Assembly: GCF_014905175.1 (NCBI RefSeq)
Contig: NC_057790.1
Location: 14,906,469-14,970,468 of the forward strand
Length of the DNA: 64,000 bases
Direction: 5' to 3'
From: Aphidius gifuensis
Lineage: Eukaryota; Arthropoda; Insecta; Hymenoptera; Braconidae
Shown here: in pieces, positions 57,501-64,000 of the stretch
Layout of the letters: the number at the start of each line of letters is the position of its first letter
How positions within the stretch are numbered: position 1 is the first letter of the stretch
Program-made: the position numbers and the translations under genes
Notes under the pieces: model-generated
What the model was told of the DNA's origin: nothing
Databases searched by the model: none
What the model saw: the letters and a program-made list of their open reading frames with translations, nothing else

Positions 57501-60500
57501 TTGTTTTGATCCAAGACGTTTTTTTCATGATTCAAGAAGTTTTTTATGATTTGGATTAAGAAGTCTTTGTCTCAATCCAAATCAACTTTTTCTTAATCCA
57601 AATCCATTTTTTTGCAAGAAGAAAACTTCTATCTGACAGAAGTTTTTTTTTTCAGTGTACGTATGTTAACAGTTAAGATATCTATGTTTATTGTTAATAT
57701 ATATATCTTAACATTAAACTTTTGTATGTTTAATGTAAACATATTGGTATGTTAACTGTTAACTTATCCTTCTCTGAGTGTATAAGATAGAAATTGAGTA
57801 ATTTAATCCTGTAAATAGTCATAGTGTACTGTTGGGTTAATGATAAATAAATTACTAGACGCCATTTAAGAAAAAAACAAAAGCCCGAACAAGCTAAACC
57901 AAACATAAACTTAAATTATTTGACATGTCATTTATTTTTGTTGCAAAGGTAGATCAAGTATGATGAAAAGTCATTAAAACATTTTGGGCACCATGACCAT
58001 TTTGAGCCACTCTTCTGTATGTACAGTGAAAATAATTAATGAATTTATTTTTCCTTTTTACATTTTTCGAAAAATATATCTGGGAATTGTTGCAGTGCGC
58101 AAACTATAAATAAGTTATCACCAGTGTCAGAAAGTTTAATGACAAATTTTATGGTGACCCTGTTGGAAAATATCTCTCCTGATTTTCTCCGGGTTTCTCC
58201 AGATTTCTACGTAATTAAGATAGAGTTTTCTTATAAAAGAATTACCGAGATATTTACGGAGAAATCTCTAGATTAGAATCATAATATATATCTCCGAATT
58301 TTTTCCGGAACTTTCTCGTCAAAAAACCAACTGACTAAAAATGTAAAAATGAATAAAAAAAAACAAGAAATAAGAGACTACATAGAAAACATAAATAGAG
58401 AACTTTTTTTCAAAAAAATCCGAAAAAACTCCGGAAAAAATATCTCCGGAAGTTTCAATTGCGTAGAAAACCGTACAAATTCTGGAAACATCTGAAGAGA
58501 TTTTTCCAACCAGGGGACACATTCATACGTATACATAATATGACCAAGGCACCAAGTCAACTACAATTTATTAAAACTTTGAGGAAAAATAAGGAATGAC
58601 CCCCACGGAAAAATCCATTCATTCAAGTTTTGTTTTGATGCAATCAAGTGTGGACAATTCTAAAAGATGTGATTGTAACATAAAAATTAATTCGCAAAAT
58701 TTATTGCTTAATCAAAAAACTAAAATTAATCGTAGAGCATAACTTGAGCTTGAACTAATACTAATAAATTCTATAAAATTGATTTAAATAGATATTAAAA
58801 TTTATAATAATTACAAGCACTCCAGGGATGAATTATTATCGAGTCAATTTGCATTTACGTAAAAGAGAGAAAAAGGGTACAAGCATTGCGCATCTGATGA
58901 AGTTTTTGGTCGATATAGGAGCAACCTGGCAAGACATGCGCTCTAACTATTTTATTATGCAATGAAAATTTTAAAATGGCGACTGACTCATCTAGGTTTC
59001 AAAATAATGATCGTGTCTACCATGCTGTATATTGTAACTCCCACATTCTAGGTGGCCTGCCTACCTATAATGTATATAATATACAAATTCTACAGTACAA
59101 TTACAATTAATATGGAAATTTGTGACTCTTGTTTGTGACAGTTAGAAAAAAATATAAAATTCTACATTTTTCAAGTGACAGTTTGACTATATTCAAGCTG
59201 AAACTACTTTTTTTTTTTTTTTTTTTGTTGTAACTCCATAATTAAATAGACATTGTGCACAGTCTAAAATTTAAGAGAAATATCGATTCAATTGAAAATT
59301 TAATCCTGTCAAACTGTGTAATAAAAAATTGTAAATAAAAAACAAAAAATAATGTCAAAATTTATTGTATCCCCTTGATTTTGGGTTAAAAAAAAACAAA
59401 TTCTTTTTTTTTACTCATGCAACAGCCGGCTGTAAGCGGAATTTTAATATCTATTGGGAGTAAGAAGATGGCTCGTATATGTATAGGGGACAGGGGTGAG
59501 TTAGCAATAACTACAGCGTGCCAGAATAACTGAGGGGATCGCACCCTCTGTCAGCAAGCCAGCCTTCCATTCCAACAAAGCCTTGCCGTGGTAACATATG
59601 TTATCTCTCATTTTAATTAAATTCCAATAGTCGCCTGTCCAGGCATTTACCCTGCACCTAGCTCAAAAATGTAACTATTTTCATAAACATCATTGCTTTA
59701 CTTTGAATGCTCCTAAAAGCCAAAATTGTGACAGACACACAGCTATTACTTTGTATCTAAATCCAAAATGATTTATTTATATGTAAACTTATGTATGTAA
59801 ACGTCAAATTACTATTATTTTTACATTTTTTTTCTCTTGTATCTTTTGATTTTATTAATAATGCAGTTGTTTTAACAATTTTCTAAATCATTCACAAGCT
59901 CTCAACAAATACATAAATTAATTTTGACATAATTTTTTTGCCCAATTAGTTATAATTATAATAATTGACTTACATCTTCCTTGAAGTGAATAGACGAACA
60001 CTGTAGTAAAGCACCCATAAGTTTATGAGGATTCCAAGTAACTGAATCAGCACTGCAAACAATAATACAATATAAAATTTTGATAAATCAATCAGTATAT
60101 ATATTTTGACAGCTAATCGTAAAAGATACATGGGAAGACTCAGCTGGTTTATAGTCCCTTGGGTTTTGGACTTTTTGAGACTCCATCAATTCACATTGAG
60201 TCTGATGCCAATTTAAATAGAAAAGGGATTTATTAATACATATAGATATAACTGTGGAAATGAATTTAGCCTGGCTGTGTACCCGCAAAACTCTTGTGGT
60301 TGGATTTTCCACCCTCGTTGAATAATCCACTTGAAAACTTGGCGTATAAAAAAAAATATACGCGATATTGGTTAATGTGTATATATCTTTAAATATTGCA
60401 GCTAATGGTTTTTATCGTCATTTATATATTTTTTTCTTTCACCTATGTAGAATATGATTTTCTTCACATTGTAAATCAATCAAATGACAAAAGCTATCGA

Positions 60501-63500
60501 TATACCCGGTAAGTGACATCAATGCTTAAATCTGTTAGAATATGTTTGGGGTGAAGATTCTCCCTTTTTATTTTGTCCATTCTGCGGCTGATACGAATAA
60601 AGAGGGTCATTTTGGACTTGAAGTGGTATAAATCGTAAGTTTATGTCACACACAGATACCACTCCATTAGTTACATTTCTACGTCATTCAATGTTTACCC
60701 AACTACTTTATATAGTTTCAATAACAATTATAACTTTAACCGAGAAAAAAATTTAAAAATGATTTTATAATTTTTTGAGTTTTATGATATAAAAAGTTTT
60801 GTAATTTATAAAGGACATTGATATTTTTAAATTTAATCAAACTTTTAAAAATCACTAGTCATTTAAATTGAAAAATACAGTTTTTTTTTGTTGAATTTAT
60901 TGAATAAAAAAATAAAGGAAATGATGGATTATATGCCCGATCAAGTGAAAATTAATTTTAATCGTATTATATATGTTTATAAAAAAAATTAAAAGCTTAA
61001 AAAAAAAAACGATTGCAGTAAAATGTTAATGTGCATTGGAGATTGATTAATGCGATTCACAGCTGGGCTTGGCATTTATATATATATATACTGTAATTGT
61101 CCTCTATCCCTATAATACATTCTAACATCCGTGGCAGAGCAATAGGTGTCAACCCCAAAACCCAACAAAACCCGACGACCATATAAATTACTTCCAACTC
61201 TAGATGCTAATTATCCAAGCCACTAAATGGATGAAATGCAAAAATAGAAAAATAATTAGAGCTTATTTTATTTGATAAATAAATCAGATAAATTATTATT
61301 AATTTTATAAAAGAAGTTTCCTCCGAAATTTCAATGAAAACTTTTATCCATTATTTTCGAGAACAATTGAACCATAGATGAGTCAAATATGTTTAAGAAA
61401 AAAAAAATAAAGAATGAAAAAACCTTGACTTTACTCTGAATTTATATTATTTGACTGGCCTTTTTTACTAATTATTCTCGACTTGATCGCGATGTTATGA
61501 AAAAAAAAAAAAAATGATATAAAAAAGGGGAAAAATAATGAAAGATATGTGACAAAGCAAAGTGAAAAAAGACGTTCTTTGTGCTGCTTCAGTGAGTTCA
61601 ATCTTGCATTGTTGAATATCGACAGAGACAATAAGGGTTCGCAGTTATTTTTTTTCTCTTATTTTTTGAGTATTGCAATGTACGGAAAGCAAACGAAAAT
61701 GAGAACGAGGACAAGTTTAGAGGATGATAGTGTTCACTCTCTCGTCAGTTTGGAGTATTTTTTTTTTCAATATAGTACACTTGTCAAATGTAAAAGCAAA
61801 GAGTATAAAATCTTGTTTTGGCTAAATGTGCTCCAGGGAACTGATCCAGCTGTTGTGAAGTTTATCCTAGTGACGGATTGTTGCTTGATGTGTTGGTGAT
61901 GATGGTTGGAGATAGGGGATTGTTTAATTACAGGCCCTCCAGCTCATCAAACACTCATAGAGAAGATGTATAAAACGTAAATTTGTGTAACAATTCAACA
62001 AAATGGTAAATCAATGTTTTTCACTATTATCAATTTTTTTTTGTTTAAATAATAATATTCCTAATAAATCAATAGCTAATAAATAATAGTGTTACAATTC
62101 ATTGACAAAAAATTATCAGCAAATACCCCCGTGGGACTCATCATTTGAAAATTACCCTGCAGTCAATTTTATTCTTAAAAAATATAAAATAAGGGGTCGA
62201 AATGAAGAATACTTGAATTGAAATATATATATAAAAAGAAGAATAAAAAACAGCGAACAGATGCGCTGTGGATGCAAATCGAGAATTAATCTTGCCACCC
62301 CGAATGTTGGCAGACGAGGCCTTATACACTTCTCTTTACCCCTCACACTTGCATTCTGGCACTCTCTGTGTAGCTGAATATTATGAGGGAGTATAAAAAA
62401 AAGATGAAAAAAAAAAAAAACAGCTTCATGTTGAAATGAAAATTTCTTTGTTAATCAATCTTTTATTTGTAGGTTTTAATAATATCTTTCTTTATTTGTT
62501 CTTTTTAAAAATACTTTGTATAAATAATGTAAAATTTAATATTTTTTAAGTGTTAAAAAAAGACATGTATTGTTTTTAAAATTTAAATGAACATTTAATT
62601 TAAACTTATGTTAAATATTTGAGATAAGATCTAAAAAAATGCTGACTTGGGATTTTTTTTCATGTTGATTCAAAAATTGAATCAACTTTTGTTTTATTTG
62701 TATTTTTATTTTAACAATCGTTTTTGTGTTTATAAAAAAAATAAATGTCAAAATATTAGTTTACCATTCAGGGCAAAAATTAATTTAATGTTGTTAAAAT
62801 TTCAACATTCACTTCTCTATATATTTTACAAATTTTTTTTCTAACTATATATATACTTACTGTAAGCTTCATGATACGCAAAAATAATAATAGCTTTTCA
62901 TATATATATATATAGGTATGTAAATCACTGATTTTATTGCTAAATTCCATTTGGTTAGCACGCAAAACCTATTGATATGTAAAATTGCATGAAAGGAAAA
63001 TGAAAAATAAAAAACATTAAATGTATTGATTTTGGTATCAAGTTAAGCTTTGGAAAGATGCTATTGGTGACTGAGTGTGTTTTTGCCCAAGGACTACATC
63101 AAGCTAAGCTCCAATAAACTATAAAACTGGATGGCTTAAGTCGCCCCGAGTAGCTTTTTTTTTCTGGGAAAATACTCTTGGGTTTCACTCAAGCAAATAT
63201 TCACCATGTGCTAAATTTAACAGGGTCATATCTTATGACGAGTGTGATAGATTTGTTTATAATGATCGTAATATTTTTTATTTCCTTTCTTTCAGTGTTA
63301 AATAATTTCCATTATTAAATATTGACATTCATTCATATTGCTTTTTAACATTATTTGATATTGATGTATATTTTTTTGATTATATAATATTTTTTTAAAT
63401 TTTACTTACCGTTCGATACCAGTCAATCTGGGATGCCTATATTTTTTTGATAATAGCAGGCCACCACCCCAAGCCGCCTAAAAAACAGAAATGAAAAAAA

Positions 63501-63920
63501 AACATGGTGAAAATTCTTTTCTTTATTTAAAAAAAAAAGTTTTTTAGAAATTAGCAACTTTAATAAAAACTGAAAATTACTTCGAATAAACGACAATGTT
63601 TAGAGTGAGTATTTGTTGACTATAGATGGATAAATAATTATAAATATTTAAGAAGACATTCAACTTACATCAACGTGAAGCCAGAGACCATATTTTTCGC
63701 AAATATCAGCAATGTCGGAAATTGGATCAAATGCACCAATGACTGTTGTGCCAGCAGTTGCATTGACAAAAAATGGAATGTGTCCTTTTCCTTTTCGTTC
63801 AATAATAAGTTCCTCCAGTTTTGAAGGAATAATATGACCACGTTCATCACTTGGGACCATTACACAGTTGTCAGTGCCAAGTCCACAAACTGACGCACAA
63901 GATTTGACGGAATAATGACA
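45501..63920 (-). CDS. Glutamate/cysteine-sulfinate decarboxylase family protein (3' part)
   Basis: Six exons are inside the window (63669-63920, 63410-63477, 59974-60052, 54366-54515, 45764-45958, 45501-45674); the 5' end lies beyond 64000. They join in phase to about 305 residues. The PLP-binding lysine is in TWNPHK at the 60.0-kb exon. Other family marks are HYSVK, NATAGTTVIGAFDPISDIADICEKYGLWLHVD in two parts, AAWGGG, YDTGDKVIQCGRHNDIFKLW, VNVCFWYLP, MVGYQP, and the C-terminal ERLGQDL-like DRLGHDL. This is the group II PLP decarboxylase family that includes GAD, CSAD and insect aspartate decarboxylase; which substrate it uses cannot be told. Introns are very long because of repeats. The 45.8 and 54.4 kb exons flank the 5S-retrotransposon nest. 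Confidence 0.9.
46067..46185 (-). rRNA. 5S rRNA-derived sequence, full length (119 nt)
   Basis: On the - strand it reads GATAACGACCATATCAC through CGTGTCGTTATC, 119 nt. Recognisable 5S parts are GTTCTCGTCTGATCACTGAAG, the box A-like AAGCATCGTTGAGCG and the box C-like GATGGGTGAACGC. The terminal helix is fully paired (GATAACGAC with GTCGTTATC) although both strands differ from the usual GCCAACGAC/GTCGTTGGC. A TTTCTTTTTT run follows as a pol III terminator. It lies inside a protein-gene intron and has substitutions, so a pseudogene is more likely than an active gene. Confidence 0.8.
46186..46384. other. Spacer between inverted 5S-derived sequences
   Basis: A 199-bp spacer separates the two 5S-derived sequences. 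From about 46258 to 46380 one + frame is open and reads like protein (SDLDINRSDRTFVF, then CKLHGKKCQEAGDKWFGV), but it is short and I do not recognise it. Both 5S sequences are preceded by the same TTCAGATAACGACC context. Confidence 0.4.
46385..46437 (+). rRNA. 5S rRNA-derived head fragment (nt 1-53)
   Basis: GATAACGACCATATCACGATG to TGATCACTGAAGTC matches nt 1-53 of the full copy at 46067-46185 with one difference. The match stops abruptly at 46437, where the retrotransposon is inferred to start. Its 3' counterpart is at 54124-54150. Confidence 0.75.
47139..49258. mobile_element. hAT-type non-autonomous element (2,104 bp) in LINE ORF1
   Basis: The element spans 47147-49250, with terminal inverted repeats CAGTGCCGTAACAAGG and the mirrored CCTTGTTACGGCACTG. 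Sub-terminal TGCGCCCTGGGCA is also mirrored. The 8-bp target TGCTAAAG is duplicated at 47139-47146 and 49251-49258. CAGTG ends plus 8-bp duplication indicate the hAT superfamily. The interior has no transposase; it carries AT-rich repeats and a nested MITE at 48254-48855. Confidence 0.93.
48246..48863. mobile_element. MITE, CATGGTAG family, copy 3 (reverse orientation, intact)
   Basis: The element runs 48254-48855, in reverse orientation to copy 1, with CATGGTAGAAGTACTACAGG at the left and TATTTCTACCATG at the right. ATAGGTAG flanks both ends as an 8-bp target duplication. It is nested inside the hAT-type element, which is nested in the LINE, and so is the youngest of the three insertions. 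Confidence 0.88.
50288..53674 (+). CDS. LINE ORF2: AP-like endonuclease and reverse transcriptase
   Basis: The frame is open for 1,128 residues from ATG 50288, which overlaps the ORF1 stop (ATGAATAA); an ATG at 50249 is an alternative start. The N-terminal endonuclease has NANSI, ISETKL, AGDLNSRRTDWG and YDSDHKA. The reverse transcriptase follows with YRPITLTPAISKVLE, GFRDKHGTVHAL, LIDLEKAFDSIW, GLQQGTVNSPILFS and the catalytic FADD at about 789-792. A thumb and a Cys/His-poor C-terminal domain complete it; no RNase H is seen. Endonuclease and polymerase residues look intact, so the protein may be functional although the element's ORF1 is broken. Confidence 0.92.
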   Translation: MNKKTSNNKQINNKQFSKTLKLEKINIAALNANSIITKARRMELVNFTEKYNHDVLLISETKLNIKHKLEFKDYNFIRTDRPKSKQSGGTAIMIKKKFDYKIITKPSSLNNEIIEYTIIEITNKMNVKFFVISAYANHVNRTVYTDEINKLFEGLSLDHRHNYFIMAGDLNSRRTDWGDKCTNTKGALLAKWENQDGIKYKTKIYTTSEPSRPASGSYIDICLADKRLEIDTDNNDKIQTLDYDSDHKAISFTVHLPNDINNNLLVNSIDNRPMFKKTKWNKFTKHLASAVYVPPPSNRNLSLDEIDKHVLQLETIIKNSIDKIVPKHYEQNCTNIYTNTKTKQLLKEKQQLQKLLRFWRKNNTNDKGKTVKKLIKTINETKRLLKSEIDKANNKYWINKIRMINHRDGNTFFPDMKKIFQEKKNNIIQTISIDENEKTLLDKMNVDLSKTIKINNEYTFTDKVEKLNAIGAFYEMINSPRHFNKVPTLTSTINEYAEILNHEFYNNRINNITVTSFNKKNKSTNPVIINNKTTNLNKTPVSFKYFCNGQQVENILKKLPNKSSSGPDAIPPIVLKHLPKTIIKYYTILFNNVLNLHYFPDHWKLGHVIPILKKDKDPSKPTSYRPITLTPAISKVLEIIINQNITNFCNNNNIIPDNQFGFRDKHGTVHALHKLLSDTNEYLHDNKMVGALLIDLEKAFDSIWLDGLLYKLNNAKFPKHLTLMIKSMISNKKFVVHDGINKSSLTFKIEEGLQQGTVNSPILFSIFNAEIINLFELNVPGNMTHSIAFADDLIIYVADKRPDVIETKLTHLMNNINDNYMTWNLRINPDKCQTILFRRSYRTVNTVNRSKRHTITVYANKPGTSTRSAIPHCKTVKYLGVNIDEMIRLDEHLKKQLTKATNAFRANSNIFFNKKLSKIAKLICYQLLVRPIITYACPVWWNTSSTVIEEIRKFERRCLRTCTNINFKKEHDITKRISNEILYERAQIPRIDCFTIKLTRDYLANMRKIENKVILRLATPDIGSYEKRRNSGYLTPQDFINCDTDGLIQDENNIPVIYHWSRHSRNKKITWTYNDVLQLNAEKFKYSKALPTRDWHDHHRILSKKYWWLTHSAKHIDKLKTRLLKLSK
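54124..54150 (+). rRNA. 5S rRNA-derived tail fragment (nt 93-119)
   Basis: CGCTTGGGAACACCACTTG and GTCGTTATC directly follow the LINE poly-A and match the last 27 nt of the full 5S copy with one change. A T-rich terminator-like stretch follows. Together with 46385-46437 it frames the LINE; nt 54-92 are missing. Confidence 0.7.
54540..55330. repeat. Segmental duplicate A (interrupted by a MITE)
   Basis: Sequence from ATTAATCGTATAGAGCATAAC to TATATTGTAACTCCCACATT is about 90% identical by eye to 58720-59047. The copy here is split at 54770 by the CCCGGG element, which the other copy lacks. Confidence 0.85.
54770..55224. mobile_element. 455-bp MITE with CCCGGGATAAAAATTT ends
   Basis: The ends are CCCGGGATAAAAATTTTAGG and the mirrored TTGAAATTTTTATCCCGGG. 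The body repeats GTCTTGAAA, AGACTTTTTCC and TTTTTCCATAC phrases in both orientations. The duplicate at about 58950 is an unoccupied site. The ends of the larger split copy at 27576/33759 match it. Confidence 0.88.
55340..56061. other. AT-rich intron sequence
   Basis: Decarboxylase intron sequence. Phrases at 55480-55560 (CCCTGGAAAAAAACTCTCCG) resemble one end of the element at 58158 but no partner end was found. Otherwise no structure is seen. Confidence 0.4.
56491..57657. mobile_element. Fold-back element with CACTGAAAAAAA ends and a tRNA-like loop
   Basis: The ends are CACTGAAAAAAATTTTTTC and the mirrored TTTTTTTTTTCAGTG; TA flanks both sides. Arms of about 450 bp consist of repeats of TTTTTAGAAGTATACTTCTTGG and a GTCTTGGACCGAGAC phrase, inverted on the other side. 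The loop at about 57000-57200 contains a tRNA-like sequence and A-rich stretches. Confidence 0.85.
57033..57112 (+). repeat. tRNA-like sequence in the loop of the 56.5-kb fold-back element
   Basis: GCGCCCGTGGTTAAGCGAGC (box A-like) is followed by ATAGGTTCGGGTCCCGCG (box B) about 45 bases later, then A-runs. An internal AGGTTTAGATTAGATAGG is shared with the tRNA-like segments at 19.4 and 21.3 kb. The A-rich tail after it is what a SINE insertion would leave. Confidence 0.6.
58158..58515. mobile_element. MITE with CCCTGTTGGAAAA ends
   Basis: The left end CCCTGTTGGAAAATATCTCTCC and the mirrored right end AGAGATTTTTCCAACCAGGG bound a 358-bp element. The body has TCTCCGGGTTTCTCC and CTCCGGAAAAAATATCTCCGG phrases. 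A related end occurs at 42567. Confidence 0.75.
58720..59047. repeat. Segmental duplicate B (uninterrupted)
   Basis: Direct repeat of 54540-55330 without the 455-bp MITE. It preserves the empty insertion site at CTCTAACTATTTTATT. Confidence 0.85.
60053..63409. other. Decarboxylase intron without recognised elements
   Basis: 3.3 kb of AT-rich intron. It contains TA and poly-A/T microsatellites (for example 61078-61092 and 62898-62913) and some GC-richer stretches (61130-61200, 61680-61900). The + frame at 61549-61899 is open for 116 codons but has no recognisable domain. No transposon termini were identified. Confidence 0.4.
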
Positions 63921-64000
63921 CTAAAAATCAATAAAAAACATAAAATTTAAAATATGTCCGGTGAATTTTATATTTTATATTATGCCTGTATTTCATCATA

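Larger units (their letters stand above)
56062..57781. mobile_element. 1.7-kb nested palindromic element
   Basis: The outer inverted ends are CACAGAGAAGGATATGTTAAC (56062) and the mirrored GTTAACTTATCCTTCTCTG (57781). The outer arms are rich in GTTAACATA. An inner palindrome with CACTGAAAAAAA ends occupies 56491-57657. No coding capacity is seen. Confidence 0.82.

Noticed and set aside
61549..61899. + strand 116-codon frame as a nested gene
   Set aside because: No domain, low-complexity F/S-rich parts, and no splice or promoter signals.

Overview
The window is AT-rich nuclear DNA of an insect. Genes have short spliceosomal introns with GT-AG borders (one GC-AG), and the proteins are animal families: DNAJC21, a METTL26-like methyltransferase, an angiotensin-converting-enzyme homologue, CCDC113, FAIM, fumarylacetoacetase and a group II PLP decarboxylase. 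The gene mix and the load of fold-back repeats suggest a hymenopteran, possibly a parasitoid wasp; that is inference, because no species-specific marker is visible.

Layout. (1) 1-17.6 kb is the gene-dense part. A 3' coding tail (1-57), DNAJC21 (985-2988) and a METTL26-like gene (3191-3911) are on the + strand. An ACE-like peptidase (4209-7036), CCDC113 (8650-10226), FAIM (10616-11463), FAH (12034-14886) and an intronless repeat protein (15844-17541) are on the - strand. I rebuilt exon by exon, with phases that close, the multi-exon models among these. (2) 18-45 kb is nearly gene-free. It is a nest of DNA transposon remnants: large palindromic elements, MITEs with clear terminal inverted repeats, minisatellites, and one 5.3 kb long-inverted-repeat element holding a J-domain mini-ORF. 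The one gene-like object here is a short four-exon gene or remnant at 25993-26728. (3) 45.5-64 kb is the 3' part of a glutamate/cysteine-sulfinate decarboxylase family gene on the - strand. Its introns are swollen by repeats. One 8.4 kb intron carries an inverted pair of 5S rRNA-derived sequences and an almost full-length non-LTR retrotransposon. The retrotransposon's ORF1 is interrupted by a 2.1 kb hAT-type element, which itself contains a 0.6 kb MITE.

The genes do not form a pathway. FAH (end of tyrosine breakdown), FAIM, CCDC113 (ciliary or sperm axoneme) and the ACE-like enzyme are tandem neighbours on one strand, each with its own promoter gap. The most unusual structures are a non-LTR element sitting between the head and the tail of a 5S sequence, palindromic elements that carry tRNA-like A and B boxes, a FAH terminal exon present in one intact and two degenerate copies, and an intronless protein built from near-identical 192-bp units.
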